Source: a bacterium BMS3Abin14 (GTDB taxonomy: Bacteria > BMS3Abin14). Taken from it: a stretch of 64,000 nt of DNA. The notes beneath the pieces were generated by a model. That model had not been told where the DNA came from and did not search any database. It saw only the letters and a list, made by a program, of their open reading frames with translations. The stretch is from the NCBI GenBank assembly GCA_002897695.1, contig BDTG01000008.1, positions 62,001 to 126,000 on the forward strand, read 5' to 3'. Below are positions 7,285 through 16,613 of the stretch, piece by piece. How positions within the stretch are numbered: the first letter of the stretch is position 1; the number at the start of each line of letters is the position of its first letter. The position numbers and the translations under genes are program-made.

Positions 7285-9000
7285 ATGAAGAAGGTTGCTT
7301 CCAGAAAAGGGCATATCCTGATTGTTGAGGATGATCCCATCTCAAGAAACATCCTTTCAAACATCTTTGAGAACGAAGGATACACCGTCTCAGTTGGATC
7401 AGACGGGGTGGAAGGCCTGGAAAAAATCCTCCAGGAAACCCCTGACCTGGTCATTCTGGACGTTGTCCTTCCGAGACTGTCGGGCTATGAGATCTGCAGA
7501 TCCGTGAGGAAACACCCGGTCTCATCCTCCATCCCTATCCTGATGATAACCTCGCTTGACCAGAAGGAAAACATTATCAAGGGCCTGAAATCGGGGGCTA
7601 ATGATTACATACCCAAACCGTTCAATCCCTCTGAAGTCCTGGCCAGGGCCAGGGTTCACCTGGAACAGAAGTTTTTTCTCGACAAACTCAAGGACAGGAC
7701 CAGCAAGTTCCGATTGGCCTATGAGGTTCTGGAAACAACCACATCCCTGCTGGATCTGAAAAGAATACTTTTCGTCCTTGTGGAGAAAACTGCGGCTGCC
7801 TTGAAAGCGGAACGGTGTTCCATCGTGGTTATTGATAACGGCTGGGACAGGGGAAACGGCCCTTTGAAAGGCAGGGTCCTTGTCTCCCACGAGGATTCCA
7901 ACCTCCACGAAATCTCCATCGACCTGTCGAAATACCCCGAGATTCTCCAGGCGTTTCGCACCGGTGAGGTTGTTCTGGTGGAGGATGTCGCCACCGATCC
8001 GCTGATGAAGGACGTTCGTGAAATGATAGCGCCCCTTGGATACCAATCAATCCTCGCTGCGCCCCTTTCCTTTCGCGGAGAGATGATGGGCGCACTGCTT
8101 CTCCGATCGGCAAGGTCAGGGCAAAGCTTCTCGGAGGAGGAGATAGCCATTGCGAGGGTCATTGCCGGAGCCAGCACCAACGCCATGAAAAATGCCGCCC
8201 TGTTCGAGGCGTTGGAGGACAGGACCCGGCGAGCCGAAAGACTTAACGAGGAACTGCTGGAATCCAACCGGGAGCTTGAACGTTTGAGCAAGGTCAAATC
8301 GGAGTTCGTCTCCACGGTTTCCCATGAACTAAGAACACCTTTAACATCCATTATCGGGTTCTCGGAACTTCTGGCCGAGGAACAGGCGGGGCCCCTCACC
8401 GCAGAGCAGAAGGACTACAGCCGGCAGATTCTCCGCAAGGGCAAGGATCTGCTGGGGCTGATCAATGACATCCTGGATACGGGCCGTTTAGAGGCAGGCC
8501 GCATTGTCTGCAGGTTCAGGATGGTTAACCTTCAGGATGTCATCAGCAATGTCCTGTCCTCAACCCGTCACGTCACCGGCAGCAAGCCCCTGGTCCAGTT
8601 GGACCTGCCCGACGGCCTGCCGGAGATAGAGGCCGACCCCGACAAGGTAGTCCAGGTCCTCACCAATCTCACCACTAACGCCCTGAAATTTTCTCCGGTC
8701 GGTTCGCCGGTGGTCATAAGCGCCAGGCTTCTGGCAGGGCGTCGGGAAAACGACAAAAGTGATCTGCTTCAGGTAAGCGTGACTGACCAGGGGATAGGAA
8801 TAACGGAAGAGAGCCTGGAAAAGGTATTCGAACGGTTTTTCCAGATCGACCAGGGGGCAAGCAGATGCCGAACAGGGGCGGGTCTTGGATTGTTCATTTC
8901 CAAATCCCTCGTAGAACTGCATGGAGGAAAAATCTGGGCCGAAAGCATCCACGGAAAGGGCAGCACATTCCACTTTACCCTTCCCCTGTCTCAGGTCTGA
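7285..9000 (+). CDS. Receiver-GAF hybrid sensor histidine kinase
   Basis: Cytoplasmic two-component protein of 571 aa with no membrane segment. Residues 10-125 are a receiver domain with acidic pocket E15/D16, phospho-acceptor Asp59, Thr89 and Lys111. Residues about 145-310 form a GAF sensory domain. A short coiled coil precedes a HisKA domain with His347 in VSHELRTP, then an ATPase domain with N-box Asn465, DQGIGI at 501-506 and GAGLGL at 531-536. All residues for phosphorylation are present. Receiver-first kinases usually take signals from another kinase; no partner is adjacent. ATG 7285 is chosen since the receiver begins directly after it; an in-frame ATG at 7252 lies in repeat-like DNA. 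Confidence 0.92.
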   Translation: MKKVASRKGHILIVEDDPISRNILSNIFENEGYTVSVGSDGVEGLEKILQETPDLVILDVVLPRLSGYEICRSVRKHPVSSSIPILMITSLDQKENIIKGLKSGANDYIPKPFNPSEVLARARVHLEQKFFLDKLKDRTSKFRLAYEVLETTTSLLDLKRILFVLVEKTAAALKAERCSIVVIDNGWDRGNGPLKGRVLVSHEDSNLHEISIDLSKYPEILQAFRTGEVVLVEDVATDPLMKDVREMIAPLGYQSILAAPLSFRGEMMGALLLRSARSGQSFSEEEIAIARVIAGASTNAMKNAALFEALEDRTRRAERLNEELLESNRELERLSKVKSEFVSTVSHELRTPLTSIIGFSELLAEEQAGPLTAEQKDYSRQILRKGKDLLGLINDILDTGRLEAGRIVCRFRMVNLQDVISNVLSSTRHVTGSKPLVQLDLPDGLPEIEADPDKVVQVLTNLTTNALKFSPVGSPVVISARLLAGRRENDKSDLLQVSVTDQGIGITEESLEKVFERFFQIDQGASRCRTGAGLGLFISKSLVELHGGKIWAESIHGKGSTFHFTLPLSQV

Positions 9001-9021
9001 TATCGAATGCCCCCGGAAGTT

Positions 9022-11613
9022 TTATTCCTTCTTGCTGAACGTTAGTTCTTCGCCGTCAGCGTCCACAAATACTGTTTCGCCATCCTTGAACTGACCGGAC
9101 AGAATGTCCGTGGCAAGGATGTCCTGTATCCTCTTTTGAATAACCCTTTTCAAGGGTCTGGCGCCATACGCCGGGTCGTAACCCTCCTCAGCGATTAACT
9201 GCAATGCGGCATCTGTCAGTTCCAGAGAGATTCCCCGGTCCGCCAGGAGGGATTCCAGCCTGCGGATCTGGATGCCGACAATAACCTTGATCTCCTCCCT
9301 GGTCAGGGAATGGAAAATTATGACATCGTCGACCCTGTTGAGAAACTCGGGCCGAAAGTGTGATTTCAAGACATCCATAATCCTTTGCTCTGCCTCCCTC
9401 TCTCCTCCGGGTTGGAATTCCGCCAGATGGTCGCTTCCGATATTTGATGTCATGATCACGACAGTATTGCGGAAATCCACGGTCCGCCCCTGCCCATCGG
9501 TCAGACGGCCGTCATCAAGTACCTGGAGCAGAACGTTGAACACCTCCCTGTGGGCTTTTTCTATCTCATCGAAGAGGATGACGCTGTAGGGACGTCGCCT
9601 CACAGCCTCGGTGAGATAACCTCCTTCCTCATAACCGACATACCCGGGAGGCGCCCCGATAAGCCTGGCCACGGCATGTTTTTCCATGAATTCGGACATA
9701 TCCACCCGAACCATGGCATTTTCGTCATCGAAAAGAAATTCAGCCAGGGCCTTGGCCAGTTCGGTCTTTCCGACGCCGGTGGGGCCCATGAATATGAACG
9801 AACCGATGGGACGATCGGGATCCTGGAGACCTGCCCGCGACCTCCTGACCGCGTTGGACACGGCAATTATCGCCTCTCTCTGCCCTATCACCCTTTGGCT
9901 GAGACGATCCTCCATCTTGATGAGTTTATCAACCTCCCCTTCCACCAGGCGGGTCACAGGGATTCCCGTCCAGCGAGACACAATGTCCGCAATATCCTCA
10001 GGGTCAACCTCCTCCTTGAGCATTTTCTGGACCGATTGAAGTTCCTGAAGCTTACCGTTCGCCTCCGCCAGCGCCTCCTTCACCCGGGGAAGCCGGCCAT
10101 ACTTGAGTTCCGCCGCCTCCTCAAGGCTGCCACCCTGTTCGGCCCTATGTGCTTCGTTCCGAACCCGCTCCAACTCCTCCTTGAGGGAACGGATAGTCTG
10201 GATCGTATCCTTTTCCTGCTGCCAGTGGGCTTTCATGGCCGACCCTTTTTCCGAAAGATCGGCAAGTTCTTTTTTGATTTTATCCAGCCTGTCTCTGGAC
10301 CCCGGATCCTTCTCTTTTTTCAGCGCTTCCTTTTCAATCTGGAGCTGAACGACCTTTCTTTCCACCTCATCTATCTCCTGCGGGAGGCTGTCTATCTCGA
10401 TGCGCAGGCGTGAAGCCGCCTCATCAATCAGGTCTATGGCTTTGTCCGGAAGAAAACGATCGGCAATATAACGGTTGGAAAGCGTCGCTGCCGCAACAAG
10501 CGCCGAGTCGGTAATGCGGACACCGTGGTGCACCTCGTATCGCTCCTTGAGGCCACGGAGGATGGCAATGGTATCCTCCACTGATGGCTCGGATACGTAG
10601 ACCTGCTGGAAGCGGCGCTCCAGGGCGGCATCTTTCTCAATATATTTACGATATTCGTCCAGGGTGGTCGCCCCAACACATTTTAGCTCTCCTCGTGCCA
10701 GCGCCGGTTTGAGCATGTTTGACGCATCCATGGACCCTTCAGCACGGCCCGCGCCGACAAGGTTGTGAAGCTCATCAATGAACAGGATGATCTCCCCGGA
10801 GGCCTCCTGTACCTCCTTTAAGACTGCCTTGAGGCGTTCCTCGAATTGGCCCCTGTATTTGGCGCCTGCGATGAGGGCCCCCATGTCCAGGGCCACGATC
10901 CGTTTGGTCTTCAGCCCCTCCGGCACATCGCCGGCGGCTATCCTCTGGGCGAGACCCTCTGCAATAGCAGTCTTGCCGACCCCGGGTTCCCCTATCAGAA
11001 CCGGGTTATTCTTCGTCCGCCTCGACAGAACCTGAATGATCCTCCTGACCTCGTCGTCCCGGCCGACTACAGGGTCCATCTTACCGCGCCGCGCCAGGTC
11101 CGTGAGGTCCCGCCCATATTTCATGAGCGCCTGATAGCTCTCCTCAGGATTCTGGTCCGTCACCCGATGGCTTCCCCGAACATCCTTCAGCGCACTCAGC
11201 ACCTGGTCCCTGTTGATCCCGGCGGCACGGAGGATATCCGCCACCGGCCCTTCCCTTTCCTGAAGCATGGCAAGAAACAGGTGTTCGGTGCTCACATATT
11301 CGTCCTTCAGCGCCTCGGCTTCAGTAAGAGCAAGATTAAAAATGTTGTTAAGACCCGGGCCGATATACGTCTGGGTCAGCCCCGAAACACGGGGCAAACG
11401 ACCGAGTGCGGCTTCCAGGGCCGTTCTGACAGCGTTTGGATCTGCGCCCACCTTCTCAACGAGGGGCCAGACCACCCCTCCTTCCTTGTCAAGGAGAGCG
11501 TAAAGAAGGTGCTCAATCTCTATCTGTTGCTGTCCACGCTCCTCGGCATCGCGCTGGGCCCCCTGGAATGCCTCCTGGGCCTTTATGGTTAATCTGTCAA
11601 AATTAAGCGCCAT
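9022..11613 (-). CDS. clpB: ATP-dependent disaggregase ClpB
   Basis: AAA+ chaperone that extracts polypeptides from aggregates with DnaK. The 863-aa product has the full family layout: the double Clp-N repeat (1-150), first ATPase domain with Walker A GEPGVGKT at 208-215, the long coiled-coil middle domain that separates ClpB from ClpA/ClpC, a second Walker A GPTGVGKT near 610, and a C-terminal oligomerisation domain. The start MALNFDRL has GGGAGGT upstream; a longer frame from 11634 adds seven atypical residues. No CIRCE element is visible upstream. The 156-base leader contains the GC palindrome CGGCGGACCCGCCG (11643-11656). Confidence 0.97.
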   Translation of the reverse strand: MALNFDRLTIKAQEAFQGAQRDAEERGQQQIEIEHLLYALLDKEGGVVWPLVEKVGADPNAVRTALEAALGRLPRVSGLTQTYIGPGLNNIFNLALTEAEALKDEYVSTEHLFLAMLQEREGPVADILRAAGINRDQVLSALKDVRGSHRVTDQNPEESYQALMKYGRDLTDLARRGKMDPVVGRDDEVRRIIQVLSRRTKNNPVLIGEPGVGKTAIAEGLAQRIAAGDVPEGLKTKRIVALDMGALIAGAKYRGQFEERLKAVLKEVQEASGEIILFIDELHNLVGAGRAEGSMDASNMLKPALARGELKCVGATTLDEYRKYIEKDAALERRFQQVYVSEPSVEDTIAILRGLKERYEVHHGVRITDSALVAAATLSNRYIADRFLPDKAIDLIDEAASRLRIEIDSLPQEIDEVERKVVQLQIEKEALKKEKDPGSRDRLDKIKKELADLSEKGSAMKAHWQQEKDTIQTIRSLKEELERVRNEAHRAEQGGSLEEAAELKYGRLPRVKEALAEANGKLQELQSVQKMLKEEVDPEDIADIVSRWTGIPVTRLVEGEVDKLIKMEDRLSQRVIGQREAIIAVSNAVRRSRAGLQDPDRPIGSFIFMGPTGVGKTELAKALAEFLFDDENAMVRVDMSEFMEKHAVARLIGAPPGYVGYEEGGYLTEAVRRRPYSVILFDEIEKAHREVFNVLLQVLDDGRLTDGQGRTVDFRNTVVIMTSNIGSDHLAEFQPGGEREAEQRIMDVLKSHFRPEFLNRVDDVIIFHSLTREEIKVIVGIQIRRLESLLADRGISLELTDAALQLIAEEGYDPAYGARPLKRVIQKRIQDILATDILSGQFKDGETVFVDADGEELTFSKKE

Positions 11614-11769
11614 CCTGTCTACCTCCCACTTCAAGATTCCCCTCGGCGGACCCGCCGCGAGTAGATAAATACTGCATAGAAACTAACCATTTTCGAGATG
11701 GTGTCAAATCAGGCGGGTGATCATCAGAACAGGGGCGCAGATAACTTCCGTGGAATTTTTTAACAGGTT

Positions 11770-13260
11770 CTAACCCCAGATTGCTCGATACAGATCCTCT
11801 CCGTAGCTGGTTTCCAGCGGCTCGCCTTTGACTACCTTGAAAGTACGTTCTCCATCGGCTTGCCTTTCAGCCCGCAGAAAAAGGGCATTTTCCATCTTTT
11901 CATCATAAAGAACATGCGCAAATTCATATAGGTGGGTTACAAAAAAAACCTTGACGCGACTCTCAAGCAGGGCACAGGTTATCTGCTTCGCGATCTCCGA
12001 TCCTTCCCTTTCGTTTGTCGCGGAAAAGGATTCATTAAGCAGCAGAAGGGAATTTGGCCCCACATTATCTACGACCTGGCTCATTCGGCTGAGTTCTTCA
12101 TCAAGTTTTCCGCTCTCCATAAAAGCATCTTCTTCCCTCTTATAGTGGGTGAACAGCCCCTCGCATATATTGGAGCTGAATGACCCGGCCGTGATAAACA
12201 TGCCGCATTGCATCATCAGTTGAGCCAAACCGATGCTTCTTAAAAAGGTCGATTTTCCGCCCTGGTTGGCGCCGGTTATTATCACGCAGTCTTTATCGTC
12301 GGCGTTAACGTCGTTGCCGACGACTTTTTGTCCCATGGTCAAAGCCAGGCAGACATCGAATAATCCTTCAAAAGCATGCTTACGTTCGCCGGCAGCCACT
12401 GGCAGCGGGAAGGATACCGTTCCCCCAATATGGGCAAGTTGATCGTATAAGTTCAAACAACCCACGTAAAAGGCCAATTCGACCCCCAACATTTTAAAAA
12501 AGTTTTCAATATGGTCGGAGGACTGAGCAAGAACGTTGGCCACCAGGTTGATCCCTCTGTCTCTCAACTCCGACAAGGCCCTGGCGCCGCTGTCATCACG
12601 ATCGGCAATGCGGAAGGTATAAACGGGCGATTTCCTGGTAAAAATTCGCTGCACCCAGCTGCGACTACGATCATGTGGTCGGCGAAGGATATAATCGACG
12701 CCCACATTGCCTTCGTCCAGTTCAGCGCTGATCAGAACGCCGTCACGAAATTTCAGTGCCTTGAGATGATTTTGAATAACCGAGAAATATTCATCGTCAA
12801 GCTCATCTTTGATCATCGCGAAGAATGTTGAAAAACCCTCCGACTCAAAATTATCGGCATGTTCGACAGCAATCTTCCTGAGCTTTTTCAGCAAGCCAAC
12901 CAACATCTGCAGCATCTCAGCTGAACCATAGAGTATGCCCGCGGGATAACGGCTGAAAAGGCCATACCAGTTCTTTTTTTTCTCCTCGTGTGACTCGATC
13001 GAAATATCGTAGATTTCCCTGATGATGGAAGGATTTTTCATGCAATCCTTGAGAATGTCCTGGCGATAGAGCATGGTGTTCATATCGCTTGAACCGGATA
13101 AAACGGCGTCCTTCGCGATTTGAAATAAAAATTTATCGCCGAGGGCCATGGCGTTAAACAACGTGTTCAACTCAAGATCCTGTGTCAGCGCCTGTTCATT
13201 TGACGGCAGATTTCGCGGCAGGTCGAAATCATGATCCCTGAACATCAGGAAAACCCTCAT
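11770..13260 (-). CDS. MutS-like ATPase, second of a tandem pair
   Basis: A 496-aa protein with a C-terminal MutS-family ATPase: Walker A GANQGGKS at 330-337, a signature-like SGKLDEELSRMSQ near 383-395, and a Walker B LLLLNE at 405-410 in which Asn409 replaces the usual Asp, followed by SFSATNEREGSEIAKQI. The N-terminal 270 residues are helical and resemble the MutS core/lever; there is no mismatch-recognition domain and no Smr nuclease domain. It overlaps the upstream paralogue by four bases, so the pair is translationally coupled and may form a heterodimer. The DNA is visibly AT-richer than its neighbours. The function is unknown; it is not a standard MutS1 or MutS2. Confidence 0.75.
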   Translation of the reverse strand: MRVFLMFRDHDFDLPRNLPSNEQALTQDLELNTLFNAMALGDKFLFQIAKDAVLSGSSDMNTMLYRQDILKDCMKNPSIIREIYDISIESHEEKKKNWYGLFSRYPAGILYGSAEMLQMLVGLLKKLRKIAVEHADNFESEGFSTFFAMIKDELDDEYFSVIQNHLKALKFRDGVLISAELDEGNVGVDYILRRPHDRSRSWVQRIFTRKSPVYTFRIADRDDSGARALSELRDRGINLVANVLAQSSDHIENFFKMLGVELAFYVGCLNLYDQLAHIGGTVSFPLPVAAGERKHAFEGLFDVCLALTMGQKVVGNDVNADDKDCVIITGANQGGKSTFLRSIGLAQLMMQCGMFITAGSFSSNICEGLFTHYKREEDAFMESGKLDEELSRMSQVVDNVGPNSLLLLNESFSATNEREGSEIAKQITCALLESRVKVFFVTHLYEFAHVLYDEKMENALFLRAERQADGERTFKVVKGEPLETSYGEDLYRAIWG

Positions 13261-14792
13261 GACCCTATCCGCTTTTTTATGTAATCGGGCGTAAGTTGGT
13301 GCTTTTCAGCAATTGATAGCGCGTATGCAAGCCCGTCCGCACGCTTTCTTACAATCTTGTAGGTTCGCACTGCCGGGTTTTCAGGCGCGACTGCGCTGAC
13401 CAGACTTACGGTTTTCTCCCTGAAGGATGCCAATTCGTCTAAAAATGTTACAAAAACGCACAGCAGATCCAACTGTATTATTTGAGCCATTATTTTTTTT
13501 CCTAAAAAGACGGCGTCCTTCAATGTCGTGGACGTGAAAATTTCATTCATTATGATGACACTGTCTGAAGTTGCCTGGCTCAGAATATCGTGCACCCTGA
13601 TGAGGTCGTCATCCAATTTGCCACGAAGGCTCTTGATGTCTTCTTCCTTTTCAAAATGTGTAAACAGCCGGTCGCAAAGAAAGAGCCGCGCATCCCTGCC
13701 CGGAACTGGAAGGCCCAATCCGGCAAGATAGTGCAGTTGCCCGAACATGCGGGCGAAGGTTGTTTTACCGCCCTGGTTTGGACCGGAAACGACAAATATT
13801 CGTTCCTTTTCCTTCAGATAAAAGTCATTGCAGACAACGGATAATTTTCCAGGTATGAGCTTGTTGGCAAGGGCTAAATCAAATCCTTCATGATTGTAGA
13901 TTTTCCTGTCTTTATTGGATATTTGCGGATAGCAGAATTTCAGTCCAGCCCGTTTGAATTTCGCGATATGGTCCAGATAGGCGACATAAAACTGTATCTC
14001 CCTGTCAAAAACTTCTATCGTTTCATCCACAAAAATACCATTTTTAGCACAATAATTATCCAGATTCATGAAAATGTCTGGGTACAATCTGCCTATCAGA
14101 TTCAATATGTCAGCTTCGACATGGCTCATGCTCGACCGAATGGAAAATTTGGCCCTGTAATCCCTGGCCGTGCCCTTCTTGAATTTTTCAAACGTCTTTT
14201 CGACTTCTGCGCTGTAGTCATTTTCGGATTCATATTTGCGAACATCGACCCGGTTGCCTTTAATTCGGATACAATATTTTACCGTCGACAGATCGCTTTT
14301 AAGCTTCGTCGTTTCCGTCATAAGAGACGTAAAGCTCTCCGACCCTGCGTAAGTTGTCAAGAATTCGCGAAAATCCATGAACCCTTGTGATGTTAATTCG
14401 ATGCTGCCCAAATCATGAAGAAGGCATTGAACGGTTTCACAATATATACTCACGGCCTCCAGAAACCATCCTTCTTTATTGTATTTGTTGAAAAGTTTAT
14501 CCAGCATGCCGAGATATTGGCGCATTGTGCGCATTTTGAGGGCAAAGGACTTGATTATCTCCAATATCTCCCCGTGCTCAAGATCCTGCGCCACTTCCTG
14601 CCGGTACTTAATTGCTTCGATATCGTGCAGGGATGTGTAAAGAAAGGGCCTTAAATTGTATTCCTCGGCGCCGGATGTGATGGCGTCCATCACCTGATCA
14701 AGGTTCAAATCGACAAAAAAGGCCGGGGCATCGAGGATCTCTTTTTTGATTCCGTCTTCAGTTCTCTTGAACAGTATGCTGCGAAAAGCCAT
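13257..14792 (-). CDS. MutS-like ATPase, first of a tandem pair
   Basis: A 511-aa paralogue of the following gene, with Walker A GPNQGGKT at 337-344, signature-like LRGKLDDDLIRVHDIL near 389-404 and Walker B VIIMNE at 412-417 with Asn416 in place of Asp, then IFTSTTLKDAVFLGKKI. As in its partner, the DNA-reading N-terminal domains of MutS are missing and the N-terminal part is a helical core/lever-like region. The ATG has CAGGAGGT upstream. It is transcribed divergently from the DUF1178 gene. Short MutS-like proteins in tandem may clamp or bridge nucleic acid, but nothing here fixes the substrate. Confidence 0.75.
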   Translation of the reverse strand: MAFRSILFKRTEDGIKKEILDAPAFFVDLNLDQVMDAITSGAEEYNLRPFLYTSLHDIEAIKYRQEVAQDLEHGEILEIIKSFALKMRTMRQYLGMLDKLFNKYNKEGWFLEAVSIYCETVQCLLHDLGSIELTSQGFMDFREFLTTYAGSESFTSLMTETTKLKSDLSTVKYCIRIKGNRVDVRKYESENDYSAEVEKTFEKFKKGTARDYRAKFSIRSSMSHVEADILNLIGRLYPDIFMNLDNYCAKNGIFVDETIEVFDREIQFYVAYLDHIAKFKRAGLKFCYPQISNKDRKIYNHEGFDLALANKLIPGKLSVVCNDFYLKEKERIFVVSGPNQGGKTTFARMFGQLHYLAGLGLPVPGRDARLFLCDRLFTHFEKEEDIKSLRGKLDDDLIRVHDILSQATSDSVIIMNEIFTSTTLKDAVFLGKKIMAQIIQLDLLCVFVTFLDELASFREKTVSLVSAVAPENPAVRTYKIVRKRADGLAYALSIAEKHQLTPDYIKKRIGS

Positions 14793-14824
14793 TAGACAAA
14801 CACCTCCTGAGGCGTGGCCGGGAA

Positions 14825-14854
14825 TGGACTTTTTACGACCCTATCATATATAAT
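14825..14854 (+). promoter_or_regulatory. Candidate promoter for the DUF1178 gene
   Basis: A perfect TATAAT (14849-14854) lies 18 bases after TGGACT (14825-14830), a partial -35. Transcription would start only about ten bases before the ribosome binding site AAGGAGG. The AT-rich core could also serve the divergent MutS-like operon. Confidence 0.4.
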
Positions 14855-14873
14855 AGAGATAAGGAGGTTTACC

Positions 14874-15275
14874 ATGATCGTTTATGACCTGCAATGTTCA
14901 CAGGGCCACGTTTTCGAGGGCTGGTTCCGTGGACGGCAGGAGATGGAACAGGAAAAGGACGCCGGGCGCCTCACATGTCCCATGTGCGGCGCTCGTGAAA
15001 TACAGCTTCTTCCATCAGGGGGGCATTTCTCAAGAAAATCCCCGGATCCTCCCTCCACCAGATCCAGACCTTTATCCAGCGAAAGCCTGAGTGATTATCT
15101 TGAAAAAAACTTCGAGAACGTTGGCCCGGACTTTGCTGAAGTAGCGTTCAAAATACATTTCGGAGAGACCGACCCGAAAAACATTCGGGGGTCCGTTACC
15201 CCGGAAGAGGAAAAGGACCTGAAGGAGGAGGGGGTTGAGTATCTCAAGGTCCCCATCCCCAAATTCCAGAGCTGA
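14874..15275 (+). CDS. DUF1178 family protein
   Basis: A 133-aa protein starting MIVYDLQCSQGHVFEGWF, the family's characteristic opening, with a zinc-ribbon-like pair of knuckles: CSQGH at the start and CPMCG after about 30 residues. Family members are small and uncharacterised. The start has AAGGAGG seven bases upstream. The central linker is Ser/Pro-rich. The gene stands alone, divergent from the MutS-like pair and followed by a bidirectional terminator. Confidence 0.85.
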   Translation: MIVYDLQCSQGHVFEGWFRGRQEMEQEKDAGRLTCPMCGAREIQLLPSGGHFSRKSPDPPSTRSRPLSSESLSDYLEKNFENVGPDFAEVAFKIHFGETDPKNIRGSVTPEEEKDLKEEGVEYLKVPIPKFQS

Positions 15276-15288
15276 CCACAAACAAGAA

Positions 15289-15306
15289 AGCCGCCGGATG
15301 GCGGCT
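15289..15306. terminator. Bidirectional intrinsic terminator between DUF1178 gene and tRNA-Val
   Basis: Stem AGCCGCC / GGCGGCT with loop GGAT. It is followed by GTTCTTATTT on the plus strand and by TTTCTTGTTT on the minus strand, so it can end both the DUF1178 message and the convergent tRNA transcript. Confidence 0.7.
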
Positions 15307-15317
15307 GTTCTTATTTA

Positions 15318-15392
15318 TGGTGGGCGATACTGGGTTTGAACCAGTGACTTCTACCGTGTGAAGGTAGCACTCTCCCACTGAGTTAATCGCCC
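15318..15392 (-). tRNA. tRNA-Val (CAC)
   Basis: A 75-base cloverleaf on the minus strand with encoded CCA (15320-15318). The acceptor arms GGGCGAT/ATCGCCC pair perfectly. The anticodon stem CTACC/GGTAG encloses loop TTCACAC, giving anticodon CAC, which reads GUG valine codons. The T-loop GGTTCAAACC is standard. Confidence 0.95.
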
Positions 15393-15554
15393 GAATATTG
15401 CGGGATGGCCTCGCAAAAAGTCATCGGTGTTAAAATTATATCAGCACATCGAAAGGTGTCAACCCTGCCCTTGAAATATGTCACTAAGAGCCGGGTATCG
15501 AGGTAGCCCAGGACCCAAGACCCCGGCAGCGTGTCGGAAAACCCCGAAATGCCG

Positions 15555-15974
15555 CTAGAACGATGACCCGATAGTGGCGGCGGTGAGTTTGCCGTGGATG
15601 ACCCCCTTCGTGCCGATGAGATGATCGGCCATCTTCCTTATCTCCGAACTCTTGCCCCTCACCACGATGATCTCCAGACAATGGGTATGCGTGAGGTGAA
15701 CGTGAAGACTGGAGATAATCAAGGTTCCCATCTCATGCTGAATGTGAGTCAGGGCGTCTGCCAACTCCTTGACGTGGTGGTCGTAGACGATGGTCACCGT
15801 CCCGACCGTCTCCTCGTCGGCCTCCCACTCCCTTTCCACCAGATAATCCCTGACAAGGTCCCGCAAAGCCTCCGAACGGTTGGCGTAGCCCTTGTCGGAG
15901 ATCAACTCATCGAAATGTGTCAGGAGCCGGTTTGGCATCGAAACACCGAAGCGGGTCATTTTCTCCGTTTGCAT
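15555..15974 (-). CDS. nikR: Nickel-responsive regulator NikR
   Basis: A 139-aa ribbon-helix-helix repressor with a C-terminal ACT-like nickel domain. The N-terminal strand TRFGVSMPNRLL and helix pair match NikR. The four nickel ligands of the E. coli protein (His76, His87, His89, Cys95) appear with identical spacing as His80, His91, His93 and Cys99, in IQHE and LHVHLTHTHC. It should therefore sense nickel and control uptake genes, but no nickel transporter or hydrogenase is near. It starts 12 bases after the AT-hook gene and is probably cotranscribed with it. Confidence 0.93.
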   Translation of the reverse strand: MQTEKMTRFGVSMPNRLLTHFDELISDKGYANRSEALRDLVRDYLVEREWEADEETVGTVTIVYDHHVKELADALTHIQHEMGTLIISSLHVHLTHTHCLEIIVVRGKSSEIRKMADHLIGTKGVIHGKLTAATIGSSF

Positions 15975-15986
15975 TATTACCTCGGA

Positions 15987-16490
15987 CTATTTTTCATCGG
16001 GAGTTTTTACCTCCTGGCCTGCCTTGGGTGGCCGTCCCCGGCGCTTGGGGGCGGCAGCTTTGGAAGTCCCGGTGGAAGCTCCCTTTGCGGGGCGGCCCCG
16101 GCGCTTGGGAGCGGCAGCTTTGGAAGTCCCGGTGGAAGCTCCCTTTGCGGGGCGGCCCCGGCGCTTGGGGGTCTGTGCCTTTCCTCTGGCACCGGCCTTC
16201 AACTGCCGATTAAGTGCGGCGGATCTTTTATCGATCTCTTTGACGTGGGCGACTAATTCGGCGATATTCGCCTCATCTTTTTTCCCGGGCTTTTTGTAGC
16301 TTCCGTAAAATGCCTCGCCCAGTTCCTCGAAAAGATCCTTTTTCTGCCGTTTCAAAGACCCTATTTCGATCCTGATCTGTGCCGATTTAGTGACCCTGTC
16401 GGCTTCATCCTTCCCCTTCATGACAACGTCCACTAATTTTTTGCGGAAATCGTCCAGGGCGCTCTTTACTTTTTCCAGTTCTTTTTCCAT
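15987..16490 (-). CDS. AT-hook protein with coiled-coil N-terminus
   Basis: A 167-aa basic protein in two parts. Residues 1-100 are charged and helical, probably a coiled coil. The tail contains three AT-hook cores PKRRGRP at 108-114, 128-134 and 148-154, spaced exactly 20 residues apart and separated by the linker AKGASTGTSKAAA. AT-hooks insert into the minor groove of AT-rich DNA, and histone-H1-like tails of this kind occur in bacterial nucleoid proteins. A good ribosome binding site (AAAGGAG) precedes the ATG. nikR follows after 12 bases. A nucleoid-organising role is inferred from the tail. Confidence 0.75.
   Translation of the reverse strand: MEKELEKVKSALDDFRKKLVDVVMKGKDEADRVTKSAQIRIEIGSLKRQKKDLFEELGEAFYGSYKKPGKKDEANIAELVAHVKEIDKRSAALNRQLKAGARGKAQTPKRRGRPAKGASTGTSKAAAPKRRGRPAKGASTGTSKAAAPKRRGRPPKAGQEVKTPDEK
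16041..16170 (-). repeat. Tandem 60-bp repeat inside the AT-hook gene
   Basis: Two 60-base units (16041-16100 and 16101-16160) differ at a single base and are followed by the first ten bases of a third. Each encodes one AT-hook plus its linker. The near identity at DNA level indicates recent duplication or ongoing repeat-number change. Confidence 0.9.
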
Positions 16491-16555
16491 CCCGTTCTCC
16501 TTTCGTAAAATAAATAATCAAATTTATTTAAACAGTTTCTTGCTCTGTTAAATGT

Positions 16556-16583
16556 ATCATAATTAAAAGTCCATAAATATCAA
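16556..16583 (-). promoter_or_regulatory. Candidate promoter of the AT-hook/nikR operon
   Basis: On the minus strand TTGATA (16583-16578), 16 bases, then TATGAT (16561-16556), each one mismatch from consensus, about 65 bases upstream of the AT-hook start. The 120-base region is conspicuously AT-rich, so the AT-hook protein might bind its own promoter; that is conjecture. Confidence 0.5.
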
Positions 16584-16613
16584 AAAAGAAAGTTTGGGAG
16601 TTTGACATTTAAT

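Noticed and set aside
11614-11769. Heat-shock control site for clpB (CIRCE or sigma-32 promoter)
   Set aside because: No TTAGCACTC inverted repeat is present and no convincing CTTGAA/CCCCAT pair; a TTGACA on the minus strand lacks a matching -10 box.
16041-16170. CRISPR-like array
   Set aside because: The 60-base units are contiguous with no spacers and encode AT-hook motifs.
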